A DNA stretch of 64,000 nucleotides from Gluconobacter kondonii (GCF_002723995.1 NZ_BEWP01000002.1:279673-343672), one strand, 5' to 3'; positions 25,345-35,495 are shown, counted from the first letter of the stretch. Translations and numbers: made by a program. Notes: generated from the sequence alone by a model not told the origin.

Positions 25345-26373
25345 TTACTTCGGCCAGTTGGCCAGAATGTCCGTGCGCACGCTCTGCGGCAGGCCGACAT
25401 AGTCGAGGCGGGCATTGTCCGCATCGCCGTGCTGGAAACCCCAGGTAAAGAAGTCACGAACAGCCTTGCCGGACTCCTTCTGCGCCGCATCGACCGGCAC
25501 CAGAACGAACGTCGCCGTCACGATCGGCCAGGAAGACGCACCATCCGTGTCCAGCAGGTTCACGGCATAATGATCGGCATGAACCCAGTCAGCAGCCTTG
25601 GCGGCTTCCGTGAAGCTGGCCAGCGTCGGAGCCACGAAAGCACCGCTATGGTTCTTCATCTGGGCAATGTTCAGGTGGTTCTGGGCGGCATAGGCGTATT
25701 CGACATACCCCAGACCACCTTCCGTCTGACGCACCAGAGCGGCCACGCCATCATTGCCACGCGCACCCGCACCGCCCGGCCAGGCGATGGACGTACCGGC
25801 ACCGAGCTTCTGCTTCCAGGTCGGGGAAACCTGAGACAGATAGGACGTGAACACAAAGCTCGTGCCCGAGCCATCGGCGCGGTGGATCGGAGCCACATCC
25901 GTATCCGGCAGCTTCAGACCCGGGTTCAGGGCCTTGATGCGGTCATCGTCCCAGGTCGTGATTTCGCCGTCATACAGCGCAGCCAGCGTCGGACCATCGA
26001 GACGGAGCTGGCCCGGAGCCAGACCCGGCACATTCGCCACAACCACGATGCCACTCATGACGGTCGGGAACTGATACAGCTTTTCCTTGGCCAGACGCTC
26101 GCCATTCATCGGCTTGTCGGACGCACCGAAATCAACCGTACGGGCGATAACCTGATCCTGACCGGCGCTGGAGCCCACGCTCTGGTAGTTCACGGAAATA
26201 CCGGCCTGGCTCTTGGCACCCGTGCCCCATGCACCATAGATCGGTGCGGCGAAGCTGGATCCTGCGCCAGTGATGTCCGCAGCCTGCGCCGACGACACGA
26301 ACGGGGTCATGGCAACAGTGCCAAGGGCCGTGGCGACGAGAAGACCGAATAGCGGAGCTCTGCTCTTGATCAT
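25345..26373 (-). CDS. pstS: Periplasmic phosphate-binding protein PstS
   Basis: The 342-residue product has a signal peptide (about 31 residues, ending at AQAAD) and the PstS fold: ITGAGSSFAAPIYGAW, YQSVGSSAGQDQV, DFGASDKPM and GSGTSFVFTSYLS all line phosphate-binding sites of the family. It delivers phosphate to the PstCAB transporter, but no pstC, pstA, pstB or phoU gene is near; pstS ends in its own terminator. A Pho-box-like direct repeat lies upstream, so phosphate starvation via PhoB/PhoR is the likely control. It is divergent from a large porin gene. Confidence 0.95.
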   Translation of the reverse strand: MIKSRAPLFGLLVATALGTVAMTPFVSSAQAADITGAGSSFAAPIYGAWGTGAKSQAGISVNYQSVGSSAGQDQVIARTVDFGASDKPMNGERLAKEKLYQFPTVMSGIVVVANVPGLAPGQLRLDGPTLAALYDGEITTWDDDRIKALNPGLKLPDTDVAPIHRADGSGTSFVFTSYLSQVSPTWKQKLGAGTSIAWPGGAGARGNDGVAALVRQTEGGLGYVEYAYAAQNHLNIAQMKNHSGAFVAPTLASFTEAAKAADWVHADHYAVNLLDTDGASSWPIVTATFVLVPVDAAQKESGKAVRDFFTWGFQHGDADNARLDYVGLPQSVRTDILANWPK

Positions 26374-26434
26374 GGGAATCCCTTATGGGGCGTGAAAACT
26401 GCCCCTTAGTAACGCTGGCAAGGACACAGAAACA

Positions 26435-26463
26435 GTAGGACCTGCGTGATAGTTTCATGACAG
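26435..26463 (-). promoter_or_regulatory. Pho box upstream of pstS
   Basis: On the minus strand CTGTCAT (26457-26463), a 4-base spacer and CTATCAC (26446-26452) give an 11-bp periodic direct repeat matching the PhoB box layout; a weaker GTCCTAC (26435-26441) continues the phase. It sits about 60-90 bp before the pstS start. Confidence 0.75.
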
Positions 26464-26592
26464 CCCCCGCACACCCCTAAGTGCCGAAATGTCACACCCC
26501 TCCCGCCCCAACCCGCCGGTCAGCGCCCCTTTCGCAACAAAACTGACATATGAAATCCGGAACTCCCTGTTTTCCGGGGCTTTTCGCGCCTT

Positions 26593-26621
26593 CTGTCATG
26601 GAACTGTCATGTTCCCGTCAT
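26593..26621 (+). promoter_or_regulatory. Pho box upstream of the porin gene
   Basis: CTGTCAT (26593-26599), CTGTCAT (26604-26610) and CCGTCAT (26615-26621) are three direct repeats exactly 11 bp apart, an excellent match to tandem PhoB boxes. They end 83 bp before the porin start, a normal position for an activator site. Confidence 0.82.
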
Positions 26622-26704
26622 GAAACCTTCCCATTATTTCAAAAAGCGAATCAGATACCTGAACTGCGGAACACACGCCCTCCCCAGAAGGACGCACCGC
26701 AGCA

Positions 26705-28426
26705 ATGGCTTTCTCTTTCCGTCGGACCACAGGTCTCCCCAAGGCCCTTTTGGCCACAACGACTCTGGTTTCCCTCCTCCCGCTTTGTGGCCACGCCCTG
26801 GCCGCCGACCAGATGCAGATCATGGAACGGCAGATCCAGGCCATGCAGGCCCAGCTCAGCAGCATGAAGAAAGAACATGCTGAAGAAGTGAAACGCGCCC
26901 GCGCCGTTCTCGCCCATCAGCGGGAAGAAGCCGAAAACAATCCGTATGGCCAGCGCAGTAAAATGATTGGCCGTCCCCAGTCAGATTCCAAGATCCACAC
27001 GGGCGGCATAACCATCGCCTCAATGCTGGCTCCGCCACAGACGGCCAGCACACCATACGGCCAAATCACCGGTACCCCACCAGCCCATTCCAGCCTGTAT
27101 GGCCCCCTGCGCCGCGGTCAAATTCAGGTTGGCGGTGTACGCATCACTCTGGGTGGCTTCGCTGAGGCCGCAACGATGTTCCGCTCGCGCAACACAGCCT
27201 CCGATATCTCCACAGGCTTCAATGCGATCCCATGGGGCAACAACGCAGCCTATCACATGAACGAATTCCACCAGAGCGAGCGTCAGAGCCGTCTGGCAGC
27301 ATTGGTAGAAGGTAAAATCACCTCCAAACTCGAAGCCGATGCCTACGTCGAAACCGACTTCCAGGGCGCCGGCTCTGCTTCCAATTCACGCCAGTCGAAC
27401 TCGTACGTCCTGCGCGCGCGCCTGTTTTATGGCGAGCTGAAAGATCAGGCTGACGATCTGCAGATTCTGGGCGGCCAGAACTGGTCCCTCATTACCATGT
27501 TTAACAAAGGCATGTCCGCTCGCGACGAGCAAATCCCACTTTCGATTGAAGCCCAGTACGTTCCTGGCTTTAACTGGACACGAAACAGTCAGGTCCGCAT
27601 CGTCAAAGGATTTGATAACAGCCGCTACCATGTCGGTCTTTCTATCGAAAACCCTTCCGCAGTTCCCACAGGAACGCCTTATGAGCCGACCGGAACAACT
27701 GTGACTTACAAAGAGTCCGGCGCTAATGTGAATAATCCAGACACCTACTACGCAACCGATGTTGCCCCAGACATTGTCACCAAATTTGCTGCCGATCCTG
27801 GCTGGGGTCACTACGAAGTAACGGGCGTCATGCGCTTCCTTCATGACCGCACCAGCGTTCTTGGCGGTGGACAAAGCCACACTTCAGTTGCCGGCGGTGG
27901 CGGTGGCGCTCTGCTACTCCCACTCATCAAAGATAAACTCTACTTCCAGGCATCAGGGCTGGTTGGGATCGGGATCGGCCGATACGGCACCAGCAACATC
28001 CCTGATTACAGCTTTAACCAGAACGGGTCGCCTCACCCGCTGCCAGAAGCAAATGTTCTGCTCGGTCTCTACGGAAACCCAGTCAAAGCTCTTACACTCT
28101 ATGGCTATGTCGGTGCCGAAACCGTCAGATCACGCGCAGCCTATAACGTAAATGGCAAAGCGTATGGCTATGGCAACCCACTGTACAACATGTCGGGCTG
28201 CAATACAGAACTCTCATCACTCTGCGCCGCAAGTGGAAACGTCCGAACCGTCGCACAGGCCACAACCGGCTTCTGGTATAATGCTTTCAAGGGGAATTAT
28301 GGTACCGTCCGTGTAGGAGCCCAATACTCTTACACTTATGTCGAGGCATTCTCCGGCGTTGGTGGAACGCCACATACCGACGACAACATGGTCTTCCTCT
28401 CATTCCGATACATGCCTTTTAACTAA
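26705..28426 (+). CDS. Large outer-membrane porin, probably phosphate-starvation induced
   Basis: The 573-residue product has a signal peptide (ending near HALAADQ), a predicted coiled coil (residues about 37-75, MQIMERQIQAMQAQLSSMKK and after), a linker, and a long beta-rich barrel (from about residue 140) ending in FLSFRYMPFN with aromatic final strands. This coiled-coil-plus-barrel layout recalls trimeric DcaP-like porins and phosphate-selective porins, but I cannot assign a subfamily. Pho boxes upstream and divergence from pstS argue that it admits phosphate or phosphate esters under starvation. The second half of the gene is visibly less GC-rich in codon choice than neighbours. Confidence 0.8.
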   Translation: MAFSFRRTTGLPKALLATTTLVSLLPLCGHALAADQMQIMERQIQAMQAQLSSMKKEHAEEVKRARAVLAHQREEAENNPYGQRSKMIGRPQSDSKIHTGGITIASMLAPPQTASTPYGQITGTPPAHSSLYGPLRRGQIQVGGVRITLGGFAEAATMFRSRNTASDISTGFNAIPWGNNAAYHMNEFHQSERQSRLAALVEGKITSKLEADAYVETDFQGAGSASNSRQSNSYVLRARLFYGELKDQADDLQILGGQNWSLITMFNKGMSARDEQIPLSIEAQYVPGFNWTRNSQVRIVKGFDNSRYHVGLSIENPSAVPTGTPYEPTGTTVTYKESGANVNNPDTYYATDVAPDIVTKFAADPGWGHYEVTGVMRFLHDRTSVLGGGQSHTSVAGGGGGALLLPLIKDKLYFQASGLVGIGIGRYGTSNIPDYSFNQNGSPHPLPEANVLLGLYGNPVKALTLYGYVGAETVRSRAAYNVNGKAYGYGNPLYNMSGCNTELSSLCAASGNVRTVAQATTGFWYNAFKGNYGTVRVGAQYSYTYVEAFSGVGGTPHTDDNMVFLSFRYMPFN

Positions 28427-28436
28427 ACTGCCTTTC

Positions 28437-28468
28437 GAGGATCATCCGCTTTTACATAGGATGATCCT
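28437..28468 (+). terminator. Hairpin after the porin gene
   Basis: GAGGATCATCC (28437-28447) and GGATGATCCTC pair with an 11-base loop. It lies 11 bp after the porin stop and is followed by a modest ATTCC, so termination may be incomplete. The 196 bp that follow, up to the AsmA-like gene, hold no other feature that I see. Confidence 0.65.
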
Positions 28469-28664
28469 CATTCCTGCCGCAGAAACACAGAGTGATGAAA
28501 ACTGCCATTTAATCTCTGGATTATCTTCCAAAAAATCCCAGCACAATTTTCATTATCTTTTGAATATTTTTTGATCACCGCAGCCTCTTTGTGAGACGTT
28601 TCGTTTTCACGAAACTTCCCGGTATTGTCCGGCCTCATTGAATACCTCCTGAAAGACTATCCTC

Positions 28665-30584
28665 TTGCTGCGCTGGTTTCTGGTTTCTCTCCTGTCCCTT
28701 ACCGTCCTCCTTCTGGCTCTGTTCGGCGCAGGATGGATCTGGATCGACCACCGGGACCTTGCCGCTTTCGCCACGCCACGGCTGGAGAAAAAGCTCGGCC
28801 GCACCGTCCATATCGGCGCCCTTCACGTTCATCCGGGCACATGGCTGACCATCGACGCCGACAACGTCTCCGTCGCCAATATCGCCAGCGGCACCCGACC
28901 GCAGATGATGACGCTCGGCCATTTCGCCGCCCAGATCCGCCTGACCTCCCTGATCTGGGGTCCGCCTGAAGCGCGCAATATCGTTATTTCAAAGTTCTCC
29001 GGCCTGTTCGAGCGCACACCCGCGCATCTGCCCAACTGGCGCTTCGGCCCCCACCAGAACGAGCCCCGCGCGCCCCTCACTCCCGAGGAACAGGCCAAAG
29101 CAGACACGCCGCCCGATCTGAGCAGCGCACCGGGCCTCCGCAACGCCACGATCCTCGACAGCGACGTCACCTACCGTTCAGCCAATGGCGCGTCCTACAG
29201 AACCACGCTTGAAAAGGTCACATTCGCCTCCACCAGCGACAACAGCCCGTTCACCATGACCCTGACCGGGGCCTATAACGACACCCCCGTCAGCATTTCC
29301 GCCGAAATGGAGCCCATCAACGACCTTCGCAAAACACCGGCCCGCCCCTACGCCACCACAGCCCATGTGACCTCCGGCGACATGACCTCGGACTTCACCG
29401 GAACCCTGACGGACCCGATGAATTTCGAAGGCGTGGAAGGCCACACCACCGTCACGACCCCCACCTCCGATACCTTATTCAGCGTTGCGGGGATCACGGA
29501 CGACCACGCCCCCGTCAAACTGGCTCTGTCCGGCGATTTCAGCCATTCCGGCGATGACTGGCATTTCACCAAAGCACAGGGCACCATCCAGACCAGCACG
29601 ATGGAAAGCGGCGACTTCACCCTGATCGAAGGCAGCCACGGCAAACCCGATGACGTCATGGCCAAAACCGGCTTCGGGCGCCTCGACATCAACGGCCTGA
29701 TGCCCATCCTCGCCCCGCCAGGCGCAAAGGGCACCAAAAAAGGCCCCTCCACCCTGCACGCCGACCTTCTGCTCATCACGCCCCCCGATCCGGACCCGCT
29801 GGTCCATTTCGAACTGACCGCCCGCCAGTTGATCTACAACGCGCTCAATTTTACCAACCTCCGGATTCAGGCCGCCCAGACCCCCAACCGGATTGAAGTT
29901 CCCCTTCTGCGCCTGGACTATATCGGCGCTTCCCTCAGCGCCGATGGCCAGATCGAAGCCGATGGAAAATCATCCCGTGTCACAGCCGACGTGGTCCTGA
30001 CGCATGGGGACATCGATCGCCTGCGCCGCGTCGCCGGTCTGGCGCCCGTTCCGGTCAAGGGCAGCCTGAACTTCCGCATCACCGCCAGTTCCAAGAACGT
30101 CCATACCCTCAACGAAGCCATCAGCCGCGCCGACATGACCGCCGCCGTCAGTATGGAAAAAGGCGAAATTGCAAAGGAAATTGTCGAGACCGCCTCGATG
30201 GATTTGCGCCTGCTGTTCCGCCACGCCAAGGGCGTGACCCCCATCACCTGCCTGCTCGGCGTCCTTCAGATGCATCAGGGCATCGGCACCGTCATCCCGC
30301 TCCGCCTGCGAACAGGTGCCGGGACGATCGCCGCCAAGGCGAATTTCGACCTCCGCCGCAAATGGCTCGATCTCGTCTTCGCCAGCCGCCCCTTCTCGAC
30401 AAGCTTCTTTGCGCTCGATGTTCCCGTGCGCGTCAGCGGCCCCTTCGATGCCCCGACCCTCTCCCTCGCCACATGGTCGAAGGTCGGGCGCAACATGCTT
30501 GCGGATTCAAACGCGGTCACGAACCTCCCTCCCGCCCTTCAGGGTTTCGCGGCCTCAAACGCCTGCGCCCGCCCCACGCGTTAA
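28665..30584 (+). CDS. AsmA-family protein
   Basis: The 639-residue product has an N-terminal membrane anchor (residues about 3-23, WFLVSLLSLTVLLLALFGAG) and then a large periplasmic beta-rich region. The IDHRDLAAFATPRLEKKLGRTVHIGALHVHPG opening and ISKFSGLFERT blocks match AsmA/YhdP-type proteins, which are thought to form inter-membrane bridges for phospholipid supply to the outer membrane. The best start is a TTG at 28665; no ATG precedes the anchor. It lies 66 bp before ugd and may share its promoter. Lipid role is family-based inference. Confidence 0.83.
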   Translation: MLRWFLVSLLSLTVLLLALFGAGWIWIDHRDLAAFATPRLEKKLGRTVHIGALHVHPGTWLTIDADNVSVANIASGTRPQMMTLGHFAAQIRLTSLIWGPPEARNIVISKFSGLFERTPAHLPNWRFGPHQNEPRAPLTPEEQAKADTPPDLSSAPGLRNATILDSDVTYRSANGASYRTTLEKVTFASTSDNSPFTMTLTGAYNDTPVSISAEMEPINDLRKTPARPYATTAHVTSGDMTSDFTGTLTDPMNFEGVEGHTTVTTPTSDTLFSVAGITDDHAPVKLALSGDFSHSGDDWHFTKAQGTIQTSTMESGDFTLIEGSHGKPDDVMAKTGFGRLDINGLMPILAPPGAKGTKKGPSTLHADLLLITPPDPDPLVHFELTARQLIYNALNFTNLRIQAAQTPNRIEVPLLRLDYIGASLSADGQIEADGKSSRVTADVVLTHGDIDRLRRVAGLAPVPVKGSLNFRITASSKNVHTLNEAISRADMTAAVSMEKGEIAKEIVETASMDLRLLFRHAKGVTPITCLLGVLQMHQGIGTVIPLRLRTGAGTIAAKANFDLRRKWLDLVFASRPFSTSFFALDVPVRVSGPFDAPTLSLATWSKVGRNMLADSNAVTNLPPALQGFAASNACARPTR

Positions 30585-30650
30585 GGCCCGATTTGCACCC
30601 TATCCTGCCCCCGGCTATGCACGTCGGACCGTAAAAGAGAGGGTCCAGAG

Positions 30651-31976
30651 ATGCGTATTGCAATGGTCGGTGGCGGATATGTCGGTCTCGTCTCGGGCGC
30701 CTGCTTCGCCGAGTTCGGAGCAGACGTCGCCATCGTGGAGCGGGACCCGAAAAAGCTCGCGGCCCTCCATGACGGCCGCATCCCCATCTACGAACCCGGA
30801 CTGGACGCGCTCGTCAGCAGCAATGTCGCCGCAGGCCGCCTGACCTTCGGAGACGACCTCGGCGCGGCCATGGAAAACGCCGATGCCGTGTTCATTGCGG
30901 TCGGCACCCCCACCCGACGCGGCGACGGCCATGCGGACCTCACCTATGTCTATGCAGCCGCCGAAGAAATCGCGCGCGCCGCCCGGACGGACCTTCTGGT
31001 CGTCACCAAATCGACCGTTCCCGTCGGCACGGGTCGCGAAGTCGCCCGCATCCTGCGCCAGACCCGCCCGGACCTGACCTTCGACGTGGCCTCAAACCCC
31101 GAATTCCTGCGCGAAGGCAACGCGATCGACGATTTCATGCGCCCGGACCGGGTCATCGTCGGCATCGACCGCTCCGGCCCGGATGGCGGCAGCCGCGCGC
31201 AGAGCCTGATCGAACAGCTCTACCGCCCCCTCACAGCCATTCAGGCCCCCATCGTCCTGACGGATCTGGAAACGGCGGAACTGACCAAATACGCCGCCAA
31301 CGCCTTCCTCGCGATGAAAGTCACTTTCATCAACGAAATGGCCGATCTGTGCGAAAAAGTCGGCGGCAATATCCATGACGTCGCCCGCGGCATGGGCCTC
31401 GACCAGCGGATCGGCAGCCGTTTCCTCAGCCCCGGACCCGGCTATGGCGGCTCCTGCTTCCCCAAGGACACCCGCGCCCTGACCGCCATCGCCCAGGATG
31501 CCGGCGCCCCCACACAACTGGTAGAAGCCACGGTCGCGATCAACGAAGCCCGCAAGACCGGGATGGCCGAGCGCATCATCACACAGGCGGGCGGAACCCT
31601 TGAAGGCAAAACGGTCGGTATTCTCGGCCTGACCTTCAAACCCGATACGGACGACATGCGCGAAGCCGCGTCCCTGCCCATCCTCGCCCGCCTGCACGAC
31701 GCGGGGGCAACCCTTCAGGTTTTCGACCCCGAAGGCATGGATGCCGCCCGCCCGCTCCTGCCGGATGGCGTGCGCTACTGCGAAGACGCCCTGTCAGCCG
31801 CGCAGGATGCAGATGTCGTGGTCGTCCTGACGGAATGGAACATGTTCCGCGCCCTCGACCCTCTCCGCCTGCGTGACGCGATGCGCGGCAACGCCATCGC
31901 GGATCTACGGAATATCTGGAGCCCCGACCTCATGCGCGAGGCCGGGTTCAATTACCAGTCCATCGGCCGTCCCTGA
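30651..31976 (+). CDS. ugd: UDP-glucose 6-dehydrogenase
   Basis: The 441-residue product oxidises UDP-glucose to UDP-glucuronate with two NAD. The NAD site GGGYVGL opens the protein, the NPEFLREGNAIDDF segment and the catalytic GGSCFPKDT (active Cys near residue 266) are intact, and the C-terminal TFKPDTDDMREA block is typical. UDP-glucuronate feeds exopolysaccharide or lipid A modification; no glycosyltransferase neighbour is present to say which. The stop codon sits in the loop of its own terminator hairpin. Confidence 0.95.
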   Translation: MRIAMVGGGYVGLVSGACFAEFGADVAIVERDPKKLAALHDGRIPIYEPGLDALVSSNVAAGRLTFGDDLGAAMENADAVFIAVGTPTRRGDGHADLTYVYAAAEEIARAARTDLLVVTKSTVPVGTGREVARILRQTRPDLTFDVASNPEFLREGNAIDDFMRPDRVIVGIDRSGPDGGSRAQSLIEQLYRPLTAIQAPIVLTDLETAELTKYAANAFLAMKVTFINEMADLCEKVGGNIHDVARGMGLDQRIGSRFLSPGPGYGGSCFPKDTRALTAIAQDAGAPTQLVEATVAINEARKTGMAERIITQAGGTLEGKTVGILGLTFKPDTDDMREAASLPILARLHDAGATLQVFDPEGMDAARPLLPDGVRYCEDALSAAQDADVVVVLTEWNMFRALDPLRLRDAMRGNAIADLRNIWSPDLMREAGFNYQSIGRP

Positions 31977-31986
31977 AGGGACGGCC
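31965..31986. terminator. Hairpin containing the ugd stop codon
   Basis: GGCCGTCCC and GGGACGGCC form a perfect 9-bp stem whose TGAA loop includes the ugd stop codon. The next gene is convergent (stop at 32000), so the hairpin probably ends both transcripts. The T run is short. Confidence 0.7.
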
Positions 31987-31999
31987 TTAGGAATCTGCC

Positions 32000-33400
32000 T
32001 TAGCGGGCCTGAGCTTCAGCCCGGGCCGCAGCACGATCCACCGGTGCAAACGTCCCGTTCTTCAGACGCCGCTCGAGTTCCTCAAGCGACTGCCCCTTGG
32101 TCTCGGGCACATAGCGCAGCACGAACCAGAACGCGAAGGCATTGACGGCAGCAAACAGCCAGAACGTCCATCCCGCACCCAGAACCTGCACCAGAGACAG
32201 CGTCGTCAGCGAAATCACCAGATCCGCGCCCCAGTGTCCCCCAGCCACGAGGCTCATGCCCTTGCTGCGGCACGACAGCGGATAGACTTCCGCACCCACC
32301 AGCCAGATCGCAACCGACAGACTGCCCGTATTGAAAATGGTGTAGGCCATCACCGCAGCCACCGTGATCCACGCTCCGACCCCACCCGTCAGATGCATCG
32401 CAAACGCCGTCCCCAGAACGACGAGCGCAATCACAGCTCCCGGCAGCAGACGCGTGCGCCGTCCCCAGTTATCAACGGCCCAACCGCCAAACACCGTCGC
32501 AAACACCATGCCCACACCCACGGCCACAGATGTCAGCAGCGCTGAATCCTGACCAAAGCCCGCATCGGCAAAAATCGTCGGCGCGTAATACATGACCGCA
32601 TTGATGCCCGTGAACTGGCACAGCAGCGCAATGCCCACCGAAGCCATCAGCGCAGGCCGCACCCACGGCTTCGCAAGCTCGGACCAGGGCGCCTGCACAT
32701 CGTGGTTCTCAAGAATGCCGTCCAGTTCGCGATCCGCAATCTCGTCGGTCGCCCGCACCCGCCGCAGAACCATCCGCGCCTCTTCGGTCTGACCGTTCAG
32801 AGCCAGCCAGCGCGGGCTGTTAGGCAGAAACGCCATACCCACAAACAGGATCAGCGCCGGAAGCATCCCAATCCCGAACATCAGCCGCCAGCTCGAATCC
32901 CGCAGAAGATAGCCGGTGATGAAGGAAATCGTGACGCCGGACACCACCGCAAGCTGAAAGCCCACGACAAGGCGCCCACGACGCTCGGGAGGGGAGATTT
33001 CGGCGATATAGATCGGCACGATCTGCGACGCCCCGCCAATCGCCAGCCCCAGAATAAGTCGGGCAAGAATCAGAACAGCGACACTATGCGCCGAGGCCAC
33101 AATGACCGTCCCCACAAGGAACAGCGCCGCCGCGATCATCACCGTCCGCCGACGCCCAAGCCGGTCAGAAATGCCACCCGCCACCAGACACCCGATCAGA
33201 GCCCCCAGAATAATGGCCGATGTCACGACTTCCGCGCCAAGCGTATCCAGATGAAACTCATTGCGAAGCTGGAGCAGTGCGGAGGAAATGATGCCGGTAT
33301 CATACCCGAACAGCAGCCCGCCCGTTGCCGAAATCGTTGCAATGAAATTCGTCAGAGCATTCCCGCTCAATCTCATGGACCCGTTCGTGCCCTGCATCAT
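32000..33400 (-). CDS. MFS sugar:proton symporter
   Basis: The 466-residue, 12-helix product is a sugar-porter family member (GalP/XylE/AraE-like). Typical motifs are GGLLFGYDTGIISSAL in TM1, GGISDRLGRRRT in loop 2-3, PIYIAEISPPERRGRL after TM4, QFTGINAVMYYAP in TM7 and VPETKGQSLEELE at the C-terminus. It should import a hexose or pentose with a proton. The upstream region carries short palindromes that may be an operator. The sugar cannot be read from sequence. Confidence 0.92.
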   Translation of the reverse strand: MMQGTNGSMRLSGNALTNFIATISATGGLLFGYDTGIISSALLQLRNEFHLDTLGAEVVTSAIILGALIGCLVAGGISDRLGRRRTVMIAAALFLVGTVIVASAHSVAVLILARLILGLAIGGASQIVPIYIAEISPPERRGRLVVGFQLAVVSGVTISFITGYLLRDSSWRLMFGIGMLPALILFVGMAFLPNSPRWLALNGQTEEARMVLRRVRATDEIADRELDGILENHDVQAPWSELAKPWVRPALMASVGIALLCQFTGINAVMYYAPTIFADAGFGQDSALLTSVAVGVGMVFATVFGGWAVDNWGRRTRLLPGAVIALVVLGTAFAMHLTGGVGAWITVAAVMAYTIFNTGSLSVAIWLVGAEVYPLSCRSKGMSLVAGGHWGADLVISLTTLSLVQVLGAGWTFWLFAAVNAFAFWFVLRYVPETKGQSLEELERRLKNGTFAPVDRAAARAEAQAR

Positions 33401-33431
33401 AAAACCTTCCGCCGCGAAGCCGCAGACCGTT

Positions 33432-33494
33432 ATTGTGTAAACAATCCGTCCTCTTTAACGCTCCATCTCACAGAAGTAACATCACAAAAGTGAC
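33432..33494 (-). promoter_or_regulatory. Possible operators upstream of the sugar MFS gene
   Basis: Two short palindromes lie upstream of the start: ATTGT-GTAA-ACAAT (33432-33445) and TCAC-AAAA-GTGA (33483-33494). The first has a LacI-family-like TGTAAAC element. Neither is proven; no regulator gene is adjacent. Confidence 0.3.
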
Positions 33495-33553
33495 GGTTTT
33501 CGTTTTTTGCGTGAAATTTTTCGTGTCCACGTCCTTTCCCCAGACATGAAAAA

Positions 33554-33579
33554 ACCCCCTTCCCAAATGGAAAGGGGGT
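33554..33579 (-). terminator. Terminator of the cys operon
   Basis: ACCCCCTT and AAGGGGGT pair around a short loop. Read on the minus strand, TTTTTT follows the stem. It lies just past the cysNC stop at 33609. Confidence 0.85.
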
Positions 33580-33608
33580 CTGACACCACATCAGTAGAAA
33601 AAAGAGCT

Positions 33609-35495
33609 TTACGGCTGAACAATCCGCAGAATGAACGCTGTCAGAGTATTCACCGCATCGTGCTCCGGACGATCCGCAGCCAGACGCAGCTCCGGCGACA
33701 CCGGCGCCTCATAAGGCGCGGAAACGCCCGTAAACTCCGGGATTTTTCCCGAACGCGCCGCCGCATACAGCCCCTTGGGGTCCCGCTTTTCGCAGGTCTC
33801 CAGCGGTGTATCGACGAAGACTTCATGGAAGTTCTCGCCCACGATCTGCCGCGCCTGCGCCCGGTCCGCCTCAAGCGGAGACACCAGCGCCACGATCACG
33901 ACCTGACCGCTCTCGGCCAGAATTTTCGCCACATGCGCCGCACGGCGGATGTTTTCCCGACGGTCTTCCGGCGAGAAGCCAAGATCGCTGCACAGCCCGG
34001 CCCGCAGCGTGTCCCCATCCAGAACGGTCGCATTGATCGCCTGTTCCGAAAGCGCAAGCTCGGCCGCCCGCGCTACCGTGCTCTTGCCCGAACCCGGTAG
34101 GCCCGTCAGCCAGAACACGCCGCTCTTGTGACCGCGCGTCTGGACCTGACGGGCCGCAGACACACGGCTGGCTGTCGGATGAATGGCATGTTCGCCGTCC
34201 GCCAGTTCAGCCGGACCAATCAGCGGCGCGCCACCGACGATACGCTGGTAACGATCCACCAGAACACCACGCCCGTCGCCAAAGCCCGGCGCGAACGGAT
34301 CGAACAGCACGGCATGAGACGCCGCCAGTGTGATCTCCGCAAACCCGTCCGGCGGTACACTGTCGCCCTCACGCAGGGTCAGATCTTCCAGATCCACCAC
34401 GGCATCGATGGACGCCACCGTCACGTCATGCTCGGCCGTCGCCAGACGCAGCGTAAAGCTCTCACCCACCCGCAGCGGCTCACCGCGCAGCCAGAACAGA
34501 CGTGTGCGAATCCGGGCCGAACGCTCCGGCGCCGCAGCCTTGTCATCCGCCGGGAACAGCAAATCGCCCCGATCCGGCACCAGATCCGGCTCCAGACGCA
34601 GCGCGATGGACTCGCCCGCCCCCGCAACCGGAAGCTCCGGCGCATGCCAGCGGCAGACTTCCGCCACCGTCGCAACCTGCCCCTGCGCGCCGATCGTCAG
34701 ACGATCGCCCGCACGGACGGTCCCGCGTTCAATCCGCCCCGCCACATAGCGCACGCCATCAAAACGATAGACATCCTGCACCGGCATCCGGAACGGCAAC
34801 GCAGCGCGCGAGGCCGGCGGCGGCACATTGGCCAGCGCTTCCACCAACGTCGGCCCCTTGTACCAGAGCGCCCGCTCGGAACGGCTGGCAATGTTATCAC
34901 CATCACGCGCAGACGCCGGAACAACAGCCTCAACCTCGATTTCCAGACGGCCCAGAAGCTGACGCACGTCGGACTCGACCTTGACGATCTTCGCTTCGTC
35001 GAATTCCAGCAGATCGGACTTGTTGAGCAGCACGATCACATGACGAATGCCGATCAGACGCAGCAACATGGCATGACGCCGTGTCTGCTCCTGCGCGCCT
35101 TCCTTGGCATCCACAACCAGCACGGCAGCCTCCGCATCGGCGGCCCCGGTAATCATGTTGCGCAGGAACTGGCGATGGCCCGGCGCGTCCACGATCACGA
35201 ATTCCCGCGATCCCAGACGGAACGGAATGCGCGTGGAATCAACCGTCACGCCCTGATCGCGCTCGATCTGAAGGGAATCGAGCAGGAAGCTCCACTCCAC
35301 CGCCAGCCCACGCTTGCGGCTGCTCTCGACGATCTGCGCCAGCTTGCCGTCCTGAAGACTGTCCGTGTCATACAGCAGACGCCCGATCAGCGAGGACTTG
35401 CCATGATCGACATGCCCGACAATGACGATGGGCGTTGCCGCAGCACGATGGGTCTCGGAATACTGTCCGGTCACGATATTGTCGCCCATTGTCAC
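33609..35495 (-). CDS. cysNC: Bifunctional ATP sulfurylase GTPase subunit / APS kinase
   Basis: The 628-residue fusion contains an N-terminal GTPase (P-loop GHVDHGKSS near residue 26, [15 protein letters not shown]) and beta-barrel domains of CysN, then a C-terminal APS kinase with its own P-loop (GLPGSGKST near residue 443) and the [12 protein letters not shown] segment. CysN drives sulfate adenylation by CysD with GTP hydrolysis, and CysC phosphorylates APS to PAPS. The first P-loop reads VDHGKSS, more like elongation factors than the VDDGKST of E. coli CysN. The start is GTG overlapping the cysD stop (GTGA). Confidence 0.93.
   Translation of the reverse strand: MTMGDNIVTGQYSETHRAAATPIVIVGHVDHGKSSLIGRLLYDTDSLQDGKLAQIVESSRKRGLAVEWSFLLDSLQIERDQGVTVDSTRIPFRLGSREFVIVDAPGHRQFLRNMITGAADAEAAVLVVDAKEGAQEQTRRHAMLLRLIGIRHVIVLLNKSDLLEFDEAKIVKVESDVRQLLGRLEIEVEAVVPASARDGDNIASRSERALWYKGPTLVEALANVPPPASRAALPFRMPVQDVYRFDGVRYVAGRIERGTVRAGDRLTIGAQGQVATVAEVCRWHAPELPVAGAGESIALRLEPDLVPDRGDLLFPADDKAAAPERSARIRTRLFWLRGEPLRVGESFTLRLATAEHDVTVASIDAVVDLEDLTLREGDSVPPDGFAEITLAASHAVLFDPFAPGFGDGRGVLVDRYQRIVGGAPLIGPAELADGEHAIHPTASRVSAARQVQTRGHKSGVFWLTGLPGSGKSTVARAAELALSEQAINATVLDGDTLRAGLCSDLGFSPEDRRENIRRAAHVAKILAESGQVVIVALVSPLEADRAQARQIVGENFHEVFVDTPLETCEKRDPKGLYAAARSGKIPEFTGVSAPYEAPVSPELRLAADRPEHDAVNTLTAFILRIVQP

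Larger units (their letters stand above)
26374..26704. promoter_or_regulatory. Divergent pstS/porin intergenic region
   Basis: This 331-bp gap holds the promoters of both genes. Two PhoB-type direct-repeat clusters, one for each direction, are listed separately. The rest (about 26465-26590) shows no repeat or gene that I recognise. Confidence 0.7.
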
